Below are positions 48,223 through 59,924 of a stretch of DNA of 64,000 bases, one piece after another. This DNA is from Chromera velia. Lineage: Eukaryota; Sar; Chromeraceae. The notes beneath the pieces were generated by a model. The model was not told the DNA's origin. It did not search any database and saw nothing but the letters and a program-made list of their open reading frames with translations. Made by a program: the position numbers and the translations under genes. Position 1 is the first letter of the stretch. Each line of letters starts with the position of its first letter. The stretch lies in NCBI GenBank assembly GCA_018398765.1, contig JAHBMJ010003630.1, positions 1-64,000 on the forward strand, written 5' to 3'.

Positions 48223-49078
48223 CATGCTGTCTAAACCTGCCTGGGGCGACCCCAGGTAGTTTTGCCTAAGTTTATATAGAGCTGCCTGGGGCGACGCCTC
48301 AAGCAGTTGTTGAGAGTTGCCTGGGACGAAGGTCGGTGCCTTGTCGTCATGAACTACGGTGCACGTGCCCGACCGGGTTCGTGTGAGGGACGCGCCGATG
48401 CGACCTCGCGATCTATATGTGCATGCCGCGTATTAACGGTCCGACCGGGTCATGCAGACCGGCAGTAACTTTTTGTTCGGCGGTCGCGATCAGCGATAGA
48501 TACCAGTGAATACACATTAAGTTGACGGTTGCTTTCAACTTTTGTCTCTTCTCACTCTTGTCACTGGAGATGCACATCATTGCACATCATTGTACATCCA
48601 TTGATTAAGTAAACTCACTGATTGATTCCGCACTTGGCCTTCCCGCTTGTCTGGGAGATGCCAATCCAAGTAAACAAAAAGTGACACATGCAACTTTGCA
48701 TTGTTTATAAACTTATCGCAGAGTGGAAATTTACTCTGGAAAATTATTCAGAAAATTTGATTTAATTCTTTTTCATAAAATAATATCTAGAATTATATAA
48801 AAATTTTGATTTATTGATTCAATTTGAAACATTGTAAATAAATCTTTAAAGTTACGTTCAAATAATTTTATACTAAATCCTAGAATAAAGGCATTTTTAA
48901 ACTTTGTTCAACGTTTTTCATACTATAGAGAGAATGTAGAAAGACCCCTTGACTGCCTGGGGTACCGCAGGCGGTCCGTAAAGACCGCCTGGGGAAGGTC
49001 ATACATAAGACCCCAGGCGGCCCGTCAGGGCCGCCTGAGGTCAGCGCAGGCAGTCATTCTAAAAGTTTAGACAGTATG
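48223..49078. mobile_element. 856-bp hAT-like MITE with 8-bp target duplication
   Basis: The 8-bp direct repeat ACTTATTT flanks it exactly (48215-48222 and 49079-49086). Terminal inverted repeats are CATGCTGTCTAAAC and, on the other strand, CATACTGTCTAAAC. Both subterminal zones carry repeated CTGCCTGGGG / CCGCCTGGGG words, and the middle is AT-rich with no coding capacity. Eight-bp duplications with short TIRs are typical of the hAT superfamily. An autonomous partner elsewhere in the genome would be needed to move it. Confidence 0.85.
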
Positions 49079-49267
49079 ACTTATTTCTTTCTAAAATCAT
49101 AGTTACTCACATGACTATCTGATTTCAAATCAGAAGAGCAATTTGGAAGAGGTTTGAAAGAACGTCCAGTGAAGTTAAGTCTGAAAATGAGTTGAGTACA
49201 TGAGTCGAACTGAGCGTATCCTATGAGATTCCTCTCTGTGGTGGCGCCTCAACTTTTTTTTTGCAGG

Positions 49268-49296
49268 CTCCGCGGCGGCGCGGCTCCGCCGCGGAG
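49268..49296. repeat. GC-rich hairpin
   Basis: 11-bp perfect arms (CTCCGCGGCGG and CCGCCGCGGAG) around a 7-base loop, within a GC-rich island of an otherwise AT-rich area. Confidence 0.85.
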
Positions 49297-50299
49297 TGGA
49301 CCTTTTTGCTGGGCCTGGCCGCCCCGCGGCGGCACGCCACGGGGCTCCACACATCCTGCACCGCGCCGCTCCACAGCCAAGTGAGGTGGCTCCATGACCC
49401 CGCAGCGTTTACCCACAAACGCCGCGGGCTTTACAGGCATCAGACCAGGAGGAATTTGTAGAGGTGAAATTTTCTGAAGGAAGTTGAGACGGGTCTGTGA
49501 CCCTACATCCCCTCTGTCTCTTTTCTCTCTCTTTTAATTGTCCAACCTCTTGTGAAGCTACGATTGATCAGCTGTATCAAAATGATCGAAGTCACGCCTA
49601 TTTTTGTTGCTGGTAGTCGTAGGATGGAACAAATCGACAAACTAAGTTGGATCCGCGTCTCATATATATATGGGGACGCGGCATGCATGAAAAAACCCTC
49701 AATCATCGGTCTGCGAAGAACTGTTTTCGAAGGCCCAAAGTGCCATAGCAGTCTCTGGCACTGCATGCATCTTGATTGCCCTCATCAGAAAGGAACTCTC
49801 TAAAAGGGCCCAGCGCTCTCTGAATGTTAGCGGTCAGCCGGGGACTCGGCCCACCGCGCTCCAGAATTTTGATTGAGGTTTTTGCGCTCCAAAAGAAAAT
49901 TTTTACCTATTTTAACTTTTTTTTTAAAAAAAAAACATCCAATTCATAATTCAGTTTTGTTTCACTTTTTTTTGGAATATAACATTTTGAATTGTAGTTT
50001 GCATATATTTCACTTTTTGACCACTCTCTACCATACTCTATCACTCTTTCAGGTACTTTCAGGAGTCAGGATTACTATCTAGAAAAGTTAAGATAGTTAA
50101 AGATGGTAGTGTAGATAGTTGTAACATTCTTTAAGACTTGTCTACTATATTCCACTGTCATTTTTCTCTCCTCAGAGTCTACTATAGGTAAGTTTATTAA
50201 AGAAACTCCCTAAAACTTAATTTTAGAGACTTTTAAAGACTTATATGGACCTTAAAAATGTTTAGATGATTCAACTCAGTAATACTCAGAAATGATAGA

Positions 50300-50482
50300 A
50301 ATGGTTCATCGCAGGAGAAACAATCTCACAGGGCAGTCTTTTTTAAGATGTCCAGAATAAGGACGGGAAAAGGTGCATTCTAGAAAAAGTGCATTCCTCG
50401 CTAGGATGCATTCTCAAAAAATGCACCAGATGCACCTAATTTGCACCTATGCACCTAGATGCACCTGATAGGTGCATTGTGT
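50300..50482. repeat. GGTGCA-family repeat, copy at 50.3 kb
   Basis: TAAGGACGGGAAAAGGTGCA at about 50356 starts the block, followed by iterated TGCACC and GGTGCA words. The upstream ~55 bp (about 50304-50355) match, inverted, the sequence at 61775-61825, so the family extends beyond the GGTGCA array. Confidence 0.75.
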
Positions 50483-50589
50483 GGAGCAAAGAGATTGTTT
50501 TAAGAGTCGAATGTCCAGGTGAAGATGCAGCAGCTGATGTGGCCCTTCACTAGCGCTGGGTTTTCCAGTCTCGCATGCAAAGATGCATA

Positions 50590-50757
50590 AAAAGCAAAGG
50601 GAATACTTGGGCCGGATGCTACACGTTCAAACAGCGGTGCTGCGCGCGGTCAAAAAAAGATGAAATCAAAATAGAAGATGCACTATCGGAATAAGTAAGA
50701 AGGAAAGAAAAACTCAAGGATTGAATCCGGAATAACAGTTTTGAAAACCGAAACGGA
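50590..50757. repeat. Dispersed ~169-bp repeat (partner 59288-59456)
   Basis: Nearly identical in direct orientation to 59288-59456, where it begins at the exact end of a terminal direct repeat. Non-coding as far as I can see. Confidence 0.85.
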
Positions 50758-51421
50758 AGATCTATTTCGGTGAAGCTTGATTAATTACATGATCTCTGAA
50801 GCTAAGATGGTTGACGGATCCTCAGACGGCAGGTGACCTGCACACGTCTTTGTCAAAAAATTGAGATACTGAGGTTAAGGCGACCCCTCCCTGAGTCGAT
50901 TTGGGAAGATCCCAATCTTTTCCACTCATAAAAGAAGAGACCTTATGCAGAGCATAAGTCACTTCAGCAGAGCCGAGCTGACGGTCAGTAATCCACTCAG
51001 GTGCGCCAAGCGCCACCCAGTAGAGAAATTGACATCAGATCCAGCCACCTCCTGAGCGCAAAAATCTCACTGCCCTTGTCTTCTTCTTTCTGAGCGTAGT
51101 GCACAGAGACGACAGAGGGGGCCGATCTGCCGGGACGGTAGGACGCAGTCTGAAAGGCAGAGACACACACAGGTTGGCAAGCTTTGAAAAAAAAAAAGTT
51201 GGTCACGATAAGACCATGAATAGTGAAACAACCGCCAGAACGAAACGGATACAAAAAGAGACAGAAGCTGTTGCTCAGAGAGCACAGCAGAAACAAATCA
51301 AAAGAGGCAGCATTGTCATCTCAAAAATTCTCTTTGGCATAGAAACGTTAAGTCCTGCACTCCAATTCTCTTCCCCTTTGCTTGTTCCTCCACAAACAGG
51401 TCTGGGACGCATTGGAACACC

Positions 51422-53360
51422 ATGGCCCCAAAGCAGAAGGCCATTAAGAAGAAGGCGGGGGAGAGTGCCCCCAAAGCCGCACCACCCCCACCAGCTGAGC
51501 AGAAGAAAAAAACGATAACCGCTGCGCAAGCCAAAGCGGCTGCAGCCAAGGTGAAGAAATTGAAGGAGCAGCTCGAAACTGCGGAGAAAGAACAGGAGGC
51601 AATGAACGAAGAAGAGTCAGACGAGGGAGGGGAGGATGGAGGAGACGAAGAGTCCCCAGAGGAAGCTGCCTTCTGAGGTTTCCTGACAAAAGCAGCAGAG
51701 GAGAAGGACAAAGCAGCAGGGAAGGCCCTCCGTTCTAAAAAGGGGAACGCAATGGTTGCCTTCCTGTCCCAACTTCTGAAATTGAAGGAGGACATAAAAG
51801 AGACAAAGAAAGGACAGTCGGGAGCAGCAGCAGCAGCCGTCAACGCTGACAGCGAAATCCAAGTGAACGATACGGGGCTCCTTGGAGGAGGCATCCATGA
51901 GCCTCCCCCCCATATGATCCCATACAGCAGCAGCCACTGCCTAAAGGCCCACTGAAGCGTTTCCGTACACCTGTCCTCAACGAAGAGGGGAGAAGAGCGA
52001 AGAGACATGCTTCGGGGGTCCAGGCTGGCCAGCTGCCTGAATAGATATAGGGCATGAGCAAACAGAATGCCGTCCAGGTGTTCCGAACTCTGTGTGGAGA
52101 AAAAAACAAATACGAAGATGATGAAGATGACCCCATTCCGGTGATCCCCCCCCAGGAGAGCACAGAGCTTAACGAAGCCATAGCAGCAGAAGCAGGAGAA
52201 CTGAGAGCCATCGTTCCCTACGTAGTCTTGGGTGTGCTAGCAGTCGGGGCAATCCTCACGAAGCCCCCAGCAAAGAAGGGCACGTGTCACCCTGACATTG
52301 TCGCTCTGAAAGTATCAAAGCTTCAAAGAGGACATCACACAGCACCAAGCCAAGCGGTTCATCGAGGACGGAACTCCCCAAAAAGTAGCAGCACGACACC
52401 AGGTTCCCCCACCCGACACTGACCTTCCGAAGATTGAGTGGTGGGTGAGGGTGTTGAGAAAAGCGCTGGCAGATGCAGTCGAATCCCTGAAGCAGGCCCA
52501 CCGAGACCACAGAGAAGCGGTGATGAAGGTATAGAGAGAGCTCGCAGTGACAGCGATGCACAAAGCAGCCGAAGACGTGAAAAACCTTTCCCTTGTGCTC
52601 TGACGTCTCACTGCCTATGAGGCAGCAGATTTACGAATCAACAACAGTCGCTCAGCCTCCTCGATTCTCATCTGCTCAACAGTAGCAGACAGGATGAAAC
52701 TTCTCGTAAGGGGGAAGCTGGGTACCGCCTCTGTGCAGCTCTCTCCCGATATGTTGCACATCGCCCTCTTTTCCCTTGCCGACATGGTCTTAGAGTACAT
52801 CAAGGGAGGGAAAACCCCCTCAGCTAATCCCGCTTTGCTGCCTCCTTCACAAGCAGGCATAGAGAAAGGGGGTCAAAAGGACAGGCAGGCAGGAGGAAGC
52901 AGAGGGGTGCAGCATGACTTCGGAGCCAGCAGCAGTAGCAGACGACCCACGCTCTGGTGTCTCTGATGTGATAATCATGCACCAAAGCTCAACCTGCCCA
53001 GAGCCCTGGAAGATAAGCACTCGACTGCCCAGTGTCCAAAGGATGACATGCCTCTGCTGTGCACATAGCCTGTGTGTCAAAGCATGGACCTGCCCCTTCG
53101 CCACAAGGCGAACGGACACATCTGCAAGGCAGTGCACGCCACCGCACAGAGCATCTGGAGAGCGTCGGTCGCGCCCTCCCTGCATGGTCAGGAGGGGGGG
53201 AAAGTCTCTGCTGCGAGGGGCAACACCGACTCGAGAGCCCCTCCGAACGGGGAAAAGGTCCAGTGCAGCGTAGTGCAAGGAAAAGGAAAGAAGGGGGTAT
53301 TGGGCTGACGTCAGGTCAGGGGAGAGGGATGACAGAAGGGACGGAGGCCGGGATTTGAGC
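51422..53360 (+). pseudogene. gag-like ORF fragments, broken
   Basis: Open stretches follow each other on the plus strand: 51422-51676 (Lys/Ala-rich N-terminus, coiled coil, acidic end), continuing in frame after a TGA to 51955; then 52054-52422 (acidic), further helical segments to 52620, and 52694-52966. Near 53010-53030 KHSTAQCP resembles the end of a zinc knuckle. Order and composition fit an LTR-element gag, but no pol motif follows. Confidence 0.4.
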
Positions 53361-54691
53361 GCCAAACAAGTAGGCCCGAAAGATCTTTCTGTCCCTTTCT
53401 GCATCTCTTTCTGATCCTCCTCAAACGCTGTGTATCGATCTGATTCACTTGCCATGTTCCCTCTCTTCCTGTGTCGCTATGCCCTGCTCCTTTCTACCTG
53501 ACATGCAAGCAAGGAAGGAGGGGAGAGAAGGAATGAATAGGAGGCCTGACAGAGCAGGCTGAGACAGCTCTCCTGGAGACCAGGGCATGAACATGTCTAA
53601 CTTCCATGATTTTTTTCTGTTCCATCGATCCAACGTCCCCCTTCTCAACCGTTTTATCAATGACCAAACGAATGAATTCATAAGAAAAGATTGAATGGAC
53701 AAGTGAATATACGAATGACTAGAGATCGGAATGAATGGATGGACAAAAAAGTGAATGAATGAATGAATGAATGAATAAATGAGTCAATGAATGAATGGGA
53801 GAGTGATTGAATGAACGTGCTGTGCAGACGTCGATCGGAGATGCGCTCTACCAGCATACGGTGTACAGAGTTCCCAGTTGGGTCAATTTGTCTGGCTCGC
53901 GATACAAATCGCCGGGGCGCCGACTCAAAAGGAAAGGATGGGTTAAAGAGCTGCTCAGCATATGTATTATTTATTCAATTTTTGCTTTTTGCTTCATTCA
54001 AAATTTGCCGCCTCTCCCTGTGTGTGTCTGGGTGGTGAAGAGGGCAATTGAAAGAAGATTCGGAAACGAGCGCGCAACGATAAGAGATCGTCAGCGCTCA
54101 TTGACAAAATTATGCTGCATGTTGTGTGTGTTCATGAGTAACACGCAAATTGACTTTCTGCATGATGCTGCGAACTGAGCCTGACCAGACAGACGAAAAA
54201 GAAATTACAAAAAAGCGGACTTCCCGGAGGGATGTGCGTTAGAGATGATTGATCGGTCTCTCTATTATCCACCTTCGCTCTCTGGTTCTGTCTGAAGACA
54301 GAATGAGAAAACCAGAGAAAAAGACAGACAAACTGGAGAAAACATACTTTTACACACATACAGAGAGAAAAAGAGTGGAAAACCAGAGAGAAACACAGCA
54401 AACATGAGACGAGAAACAGATGGTTTGCTACTATTGGCTACATGAGGCTGCAGTCAAACCGGGACTGATGAAAGACTATATAAAGCCAGTCAAGAACTTA
54501 CATATCACAAAACCTGATACACAGAGTGTGTTTCCTCATCCGTCTTGAATATTCTTGAATTTATTACCAGATTCTAAAGAAATTAAAAGAATTAGAATTA
54601 AAATAAACTCAAACAATTATAAAAGCTAAGCATATAGTTAAACTTACTCTAAATAAATTAGATATTAAAATGAAATTAGACTATATTAAAG
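53361..54691. other. Intergenic, no gene seen
   Basis: A (GAAT)n microsatellite lies at about 53739-53800. A plus frame 53807-54178 has a hydrophobic stretch but no motif or splice partner. The end is AT-rich. Confidence 0.55.
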
Positions 54692-55129
54692 TCTAAAGTC
54701 GTTATGCTCGAAATCGAATTCGTATGATGACAGCAGATTCGATTACATGATGTGCATATTGTTTATGCTAATATATTAAAGTAAAATTAACTTAAAAGCT
54801 ATAAATTTATGTATTTGCAAATATAAGTTGTCCTAAAACTTGCCTTCAATAGTATCATTTTTTAAAAATATATACAAATCTAGCAATGTGCTAGGCAATG
54901 TGTTTATAATCAATCAACCAATCAATCAATCAATAAGAAAATTAAAAACAATTTAAAAAAGATATTTTTTAGAAGAACAATTCATATATATTAACCATTT
55001 ATCCATATATTATTAAATGTATATATATATACTAGTATATATATAAGTTCTAGTGTATATATAGAAGTATATGCATACATAATACTAAAAAACCATTTTA
55101 ATGGAAGCTCCATATGTGTGTTGAAAGCT

Positions 55130-55462
55130 TTAAAATAAATCAGAATGCTGAGAGCTGTCGCTACTACCTGAGTCGGAATGGGAATCCGCCATTGCGGCCG
55201 CGTCACTGCAAAGAATCACTTTTCCTTCTCGCCACTTGGGATTTACATTTTTTCTCAGTCTGATCTTTCCTTCATCAATTCGCTGATTGACTTGTTTCTC
55301 TGCCTCTCTCACAATGTACGTTCGCAAAACATAATTTTGTCTAAAGAGTTCATCTTTGAGGCCAAACATTAACACTTGTTCTTCTTTCAAGAACTGTACC
55401 CACGGTTTGCTCCACTTCCCCCCTTTCTTCTTCGCTCCGTCAGCATCCTCTGCCTCGCATAC
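55130..55462 (-). CDS. Unidentified ORF, C-terminal exon
   Basis: On the minus strand, after an acceptor CTGGCAG (55463-55469), 110 codons run open to a TGA at 55130. The sequence is Lys-rich (KKKGGKWSKPWVQFLKEEQ), then helical and charged, ending in an acidic Ser/Asp tail (SDSGSSDSSQHSD). Composition looks genuinely coding. The upstream exon would overlap the plus-strand gene at 55.5 kb, which weakens the call. No family recognised. Confidence 0.4.
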   Translation of the reverse strand, partial: VCEAEDADGAKKKGGKWSKPWVQFLKEEQVLMFGLKDELFRQNYVLRTYIVREAEKQVNQRIDEGKIRLRKNVNPKWREGKVILCSDAAAMADSHSDSGSSDSSQHSDLF

Positions 55463-55659
55463 CTGCCAGCCGAGGCAATACTTTTTGTTTGGCCACTTAG
55501 CTGCGGTGTCCTCCTGGAGGCCAAGGTGGCAACGCCATCAAGTCGGGGCTGGCCGCAGGCCAAGGAGCTCCGAAAAGGGGGACTGGGCGTGGTGGTGGCA
55601 GCCGGGGTGGTCGCGGGTGAGGGAGGGCTAAGGGGAAGAAGAGAGTTCCCGATACCTAC

Positions 55660-56436
55660 ATGGAGGACGACTTCCTCGTCATGGATAGCGGCGGCCAGGA
55701 CTACACCATGACAGGGGACTACGACGACGCTGCTGACGAAGACTACATTCCACCTGAAGCACAGGTCTGTTGGAAGAAACCTTGTCTTTTTTCTTTTTAC
55801 GGAAATTCTGCCAGTGATAGCCAGTGATGGAAGCATATGCGTGGACTCGTGGACTTTTCAAACACAGAACATCACAAAATAGGCTTTTTTTTAGAGAGAA
55901 AGCTCGTTCACATCAGATTTTCCTTTGTGACTCCATCTCATTGAATCCTGCTTCGTTTTTTGACAATCAAAACTTTTTTTGAAGTCAGACTTCCTTTTTC
56001 TTGAATTCATGCGTTTGTTTTAGTTTTTTCATCAATTCTTTATACTGTTTTCATGCAGCATTCGAAAAAAACCCTGAAGAGAAATTTCACTGCGGGGTCA
56101 AATCCGGAGGAACCGAAGATTCAAAGAGGCCAGTGCACGATTGATAAGCTGGATGGCGTTCGAACAACGAAGGGTGGGCACCAGATTGTCCCCGGAATGG
56201 CCGCCCTCTCACTGTCAGGTGCTCCGCAGATGAGGGCCGGTTTCCAACGTCTGAACCCCCAGTCCGCCCGCCTCACCAATGCCCCCTTTGCCAGCACCCG
56301 CAACCCGAACACGGTTATCCCTCGAGGTGATCCTACTCAGATCCCCGCATCAGCAGCGGCAACAAGAGCCCATGCACAAGCCTCGGCATCGGCCTCTTCT
56401 TTGTCTTTGGGCGGGCAAGCCCGCTCTTTTGTTTGA
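55660..56436 (+). CDS. Small two-exon gene, unknown; possible RGG-rich extension
   Basis: ATG at 55660 begins an acidic segment (MEDDFLVMDSGGQDYTM...). Exon 55660-55764 uses donor GTCTGT and joins in phase 0 to 56059-56436 (TGA stop), giving 160 residues with a basic, Ala- and Ser-rich C-terminus. In the same frame upstream, from a possible acceptor at 55499-55500, sequence rich in Gly and Arg (GTGRGGGSRGGRG) leads to a TGA at 55618-55620, then reads on into the ATG. Either the RGG part is leader or intron, or a longer RGG protein has been broken by one stop. RGG tracts bind RNA; no other domain is seen. Confidence 0.5.
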
Positions 56437-56655
56437 GTGTTCTTTTGCCTCGGTATATTGTCCTCTTCTTCGTCTTCGAGGGGGTAAGCCCGCTCTTTTG
56501 TTTGAGTGTTCTTTCGCCTCGGTATATTGTCTTCTTCTTCGTCTTCGAGGGGGCAAGCCCGCTCTTTTATTTGAGTGTTCTTTCGCCTCGGCATATTGTC
56601 TTCTTCTTCATCTTCGAGGGGGCAAGCCCGCTCTTTTATTTGAGTGTTCTTTCTG
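56395..56655. repeat. 69-bp tandem repeat at the 3' end of the gene
   Basis: About 3.7 copies with a precise 69-bp period (GCAAGCCCGCTC at 56415, 56484, 56553 and 56622, with GTAAGCC in the second). The first copy overlaps the last codons and the TGA stop of the 55.66-kb gene; the rest would be 3' UTR. Each unit carries GGGC-AA-GCCC, a short hairpin. Because 69 is divisible by 3 the frame past the stop stays open. Confidence 0.9.
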
Positions 56656-56659
56656 GATG

Positions 56660-57536
56660 TTCTTTGCGTGATATGTTTGGTGTGTTCCTTTTTTTTCTTT
56701 TCTTTTTTCTTTTCTGGGGCGCTTTGGGGGAGGAGGGGGGGTTGCTCGTGATTTGGGGCTCGGTTTTGCTACGTGCGCTCCGCTGTTTTAGCTTTTGCGC
56801 TGTCGTGCGCTAGATGCGCTGGTAAATGTCTTCTCATTTTGGTGAAGTTTTTGTTTGCACAAATCTCCCCCCCCGGCTTCCGCCGCCGGGATCTGCCGGG
56901 GGAGGTTTTTCTGCCTTTTTGTGAAAACCGATCGTGATTGGCATCGTGGGTAGTCACTGCGGCAAAGAACTCGTCTCTACCTTCTTCTTTGCCCTCGTTT
57001 CTTCCTTTATCTTGCTTTGTTTCCATATGTGCACAGCATTCAACGTATGAATTCGGCGTGCGGATGTGCTGAGCTCTTATGTCCCCTTGCATGTTCGCAA
57101 AGGTCTTGCGCTTCTTCCTGCTACCACTGAGGCAAGATGGTGCTGATTGCTCAACGATATAGGTATTAGGGAGTATCCAGTTGTTGCGAGCTGGCGCTTT
57201 CGATTGCCCTTTTCTTCCAATCTAGGATCCTTCCTTTTTGGAAGCAAACAAACGTTAAGTGTGATTTCTTATACTTGGCCACAGCGTAACTAGCCCCTGA
57301 CCGGCTTTAATTGATTCAGTCTATATAAATATATAATTTAGGGTTGTTTTAATTCCGTAAAAGCAAAACAATGCTGGAAAAAAGTGCATATAAAATTTAT
57401 ATTTGCATTCTATATGAATTTTAATGAAACATAATTTTAGATTTATATTGAACAGTTATATTTCTATATTTTTAATTATTATTGAAATCGCATACAGAAA
57501 TTCTTTTTACATGAAGGTTAATAAAATTGTTTTCAT
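56660..57536. other. Intergenic, no gene seen
   Basis: A T- and G-rich start, a short GC hairpin region (about 56865-56905), then AT-rich DNA. No coding signal. Confidence 0.6.
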
Positions 57537-57944
57537 GAATCTGCTGTCAGCATACGAATCCGATTTCAAGCATAGCGACTTTCTAAAGTTGTAATCCCTA
57601 GAATTTAAAATCAATTGATTGATTGATTATCAGATTGATTCATTAATGCAAACTGATCGTGACTGTTTTATTATAACAATTTACGGTGTTCGTCACTGTT
57701 CGATATGTACAGACCTCAGCGAACTGAGCGAAGATTGAAGTTTCTGGTGAAATCCATGTATTGTATCCGGAGGACTAGTTAGTAGTTTTCTGCTAAAGTG
57801 CCAAATGTAGTCGTACTAATAGCCAAATGTCTCACAGATAGCTTCGACAGAAAGCGCTTAGATGTATCAAGACCGTGCTCTACCCCGGGCAGTATAGAAT
57901 GAGTGCTTAGCTGGCTCGTGCAAACCCTTCGTTAAGACAGTAAA

Positions 57945-58818
57945 ATGGCTGGCCATTCCATTAGATTGCTCCTTTTTGTAGCCTCCATTGCCAAGCATGG
58001 TGGGGAACAAGTTAAAAGAAAGGGCAAGGACAGAAGGAAAAGGGCGGCAAAAAAGATCGTGGAGGGTGCCTGGCTGTCCGACTGGTTGAAAAAAGAAACT
58101 ACGAACGTTAGAGACAGAGACGGAGTTTTCCTCCACCTTGCAGATCTCTCCGGGCCCCTTTCCAGTCAAAGACTCCGACCAGATAGCGTTTGGCTATACA
58201 CCTTCTGTGTGAAAGGAAATGGCGTCCGAGAAGTGAAATGATAGAGCGCAGTGTTGAACCTCTGCCAAAGAGTCTGCTGCAGTCCTTTGCAGGCTTCCGT
58301 GTGCTTTTCAGGGCTCTTACAGGGAGAGATATAGATAGAACCCAACTAGAACGGCTGTGCGATAAATGTTTGTCCCCCTTGCGTATGATCAAAGATGAGG
58401 TTCATGTTCTCACGGAGTGTAAGGACACAGAAAGGGAACGGAACAGGCTAAAAGAACTGTACGAAATTGCGAAGCAGAGAGCGCCCATTGACATAAGAAT
58501 ACAGATTGCACAACGCGTTGCAGGTGCAACCAGGAGGGGCACTTCTGATAATGAGAAGAAAATGAAGGATATGGTGTTGCTGTTGTATACAATCCTGCCT
58601 AGAAGCGGTTCCAAAGCTATAGCCGACTGTCTCAAGAAGGTCTATTCTGTCAATAAGGCAAGTTAAGGCGAATCAATCTGACTGGCATGCAGGCTTCCTC
58701 ACCCCCCCTCCCTATGAATGTGTGCTCTGGGTTGTCCTCAAAGCCTTATTAGTGGCTTGGAATTTGGCGTCGCTAAATCTAGGATTTAACCCTCAATCAT
58801 CATCATCATCATCATTAT
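57945..58818 (+). mobile_element. LINE 3' fragment
   Basis: Plus-strand open stretches 57945-58241 and 58190-58666 read the C-terminal part of a LINE ORF2: CDKCLSPLRMIKDEVHVLTEC matches the CX2C...HX4C motif after the RT, followed by a helical basic tail to the TAA. About 130 bp of 3' UTR end in (ATC)n, 58795-58818. The RT is missing: this is a 5'-truncated copy, as usual for LINEs. It is not the same family as the LINE at 20.8-24 kb, judging by the different tail and motif. Confidence 0.75.
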
Positions 58819-59050
58819 CAAACCTTTCTTGACCAGCCTAGATAGGTTTGATCTATCCATATTAATATATGTGATATAAGCAAACGTACTGCACACTTGT
58901 AGATACCCCCATGCAGAGACCATGCATGTACCACATACAAACAGAGCCAGCTTATAGTATACAATTCAAATAAAGCGCCAAGAGCGCTTTATGAATGCCT
59001 ATAAGCATGCTGCTGTTTTATGTATTACAGATTGGGGACCTGCTTCAGAC
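58819..59050. other. Intergenic, nothing seen
   Basis: AT-rich stretch between the LINE tail and the terminal-repeat element. Confidence 0.5.
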
Positions 59051-59854
59051 TGGGAGCTGCGTAGGATCTCCGTAGGCGGCTGGACATAAAAAATGACCAG
59101 CTCTATGCAGAGTATCAGCAAGCGTAGAGCAACTTTACAACCGGAACCGCCTTCACGACTTGTCGGAGTCACCCTCCGCCAAGGCGCTCCGCCAAGGCGT
59201 AAATCCTACGTTCAAGGCTTCTAGCGGGACCCTTAGACTATACAGAAAAGTATAAGGCGTAAGCAGTGATAAGCTAGAGTTTGAATGAAAAGCAAAGGGA
59301 ATACTTGGACCGGATGCTACATGTTCAAACGGCGGTGCTGCACGCGGTCAAGAAAAGATGAAATCAAAATAAAAGATTCACTATCAGAATAAGGAAGAAG
59401 GAAAGAAAGACTCAAGGATTGAATCCGGAATGACAGTTTCGAAAACCGAAACGGAACCCACCCTCCTACCACATCTGACATACGCTCTTTGAATGCACAC
59501 CTGATAAGAGCAATCACTCGAGTAGTGAACCTGGTACTCAGGGAAGGACTATTCCATTCTGGTTGTGAAAGGTGATGTTTAACGTTAGCAGACAGAGAAG
59601 TATGAACCGGAGATTCCAAAAGACGCGGAGTGGGAGCCACATGGGATCTCCGTAGGCGACCGGATGTAAAAAGTGACCAGCTCTACACAGAGTATCAGCA
59701 AGCATAGAGTAACTTTACAACCGGAACCGCCTTTACAACTTGTCGGAGTCACCCTCCGCCAAGGCGTAAATCCTATGTTCGAGGCTTCTAGTGGGACCCT
59801 TAGACTATACAGAAAAGTATAAGACGCAAGCAGTGATAAGCTAGAGTTTGAATG
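59051..59854. mobile_element. Small element with ~230-bp terminal direct repeats (TRIM-like)
   Basis: 59051-59287 and 59631-59854 are direct repeats with scattered differences and one 13-bp internal duplication (CCGCCAAGGCGCT...) in the left copy. Between them lie 343 bp, whose first 169 bp (59288-59456) recur alone at 50590-50757. No protein is encoded. Size and layout fit a terminal-repeat miniature element, but the repeats begin TGGGAGC and end GAATG rather than ...CA, and no target duplication was found. Confidence 0.6.
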
Positions 59855-59924
59855 CGCATGCATGCAAGTAGATCCATATCATCTGACAAAAACCATGCAT
59901 GCAGCTCTTAATTGCAGTCGACCA

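Larger units (their letters stand above)
49087..51421. other. Intergenic, repeat fragments, no gene seen
   Basis: Contains a GC-rich hairpin (49268-49296), a GGTGCA block (50355-50482) and a dispersed repeat (50590-50757). A minus frame 50822-51016 looks mildly protein-like but has no motif. Confidence 0.5.
54692..57585. repeat. ~49-bp inverted repeats flanking a 2.8-kb block
   Basis: 54692-54740 and 57537-57585 are inverted copies with a few differences (core GAAATCG-ATTCGTATG-TGACAGCAGATTC). They enclose the two ORFs at 55.1-56.4 kb. No target duplication was found next to them. They could be remnants of a repeat family or the ends of a DNA transposon. Confidence 0.65.

Noticed and set aside
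59317-59640. Minus-strand 107-codon ORF
   Set aside because: It lies inside the small terminal-repeat element and crosses the dispersed repeat. No motif, and the repeat copy at 50.6 kb does not keep it.
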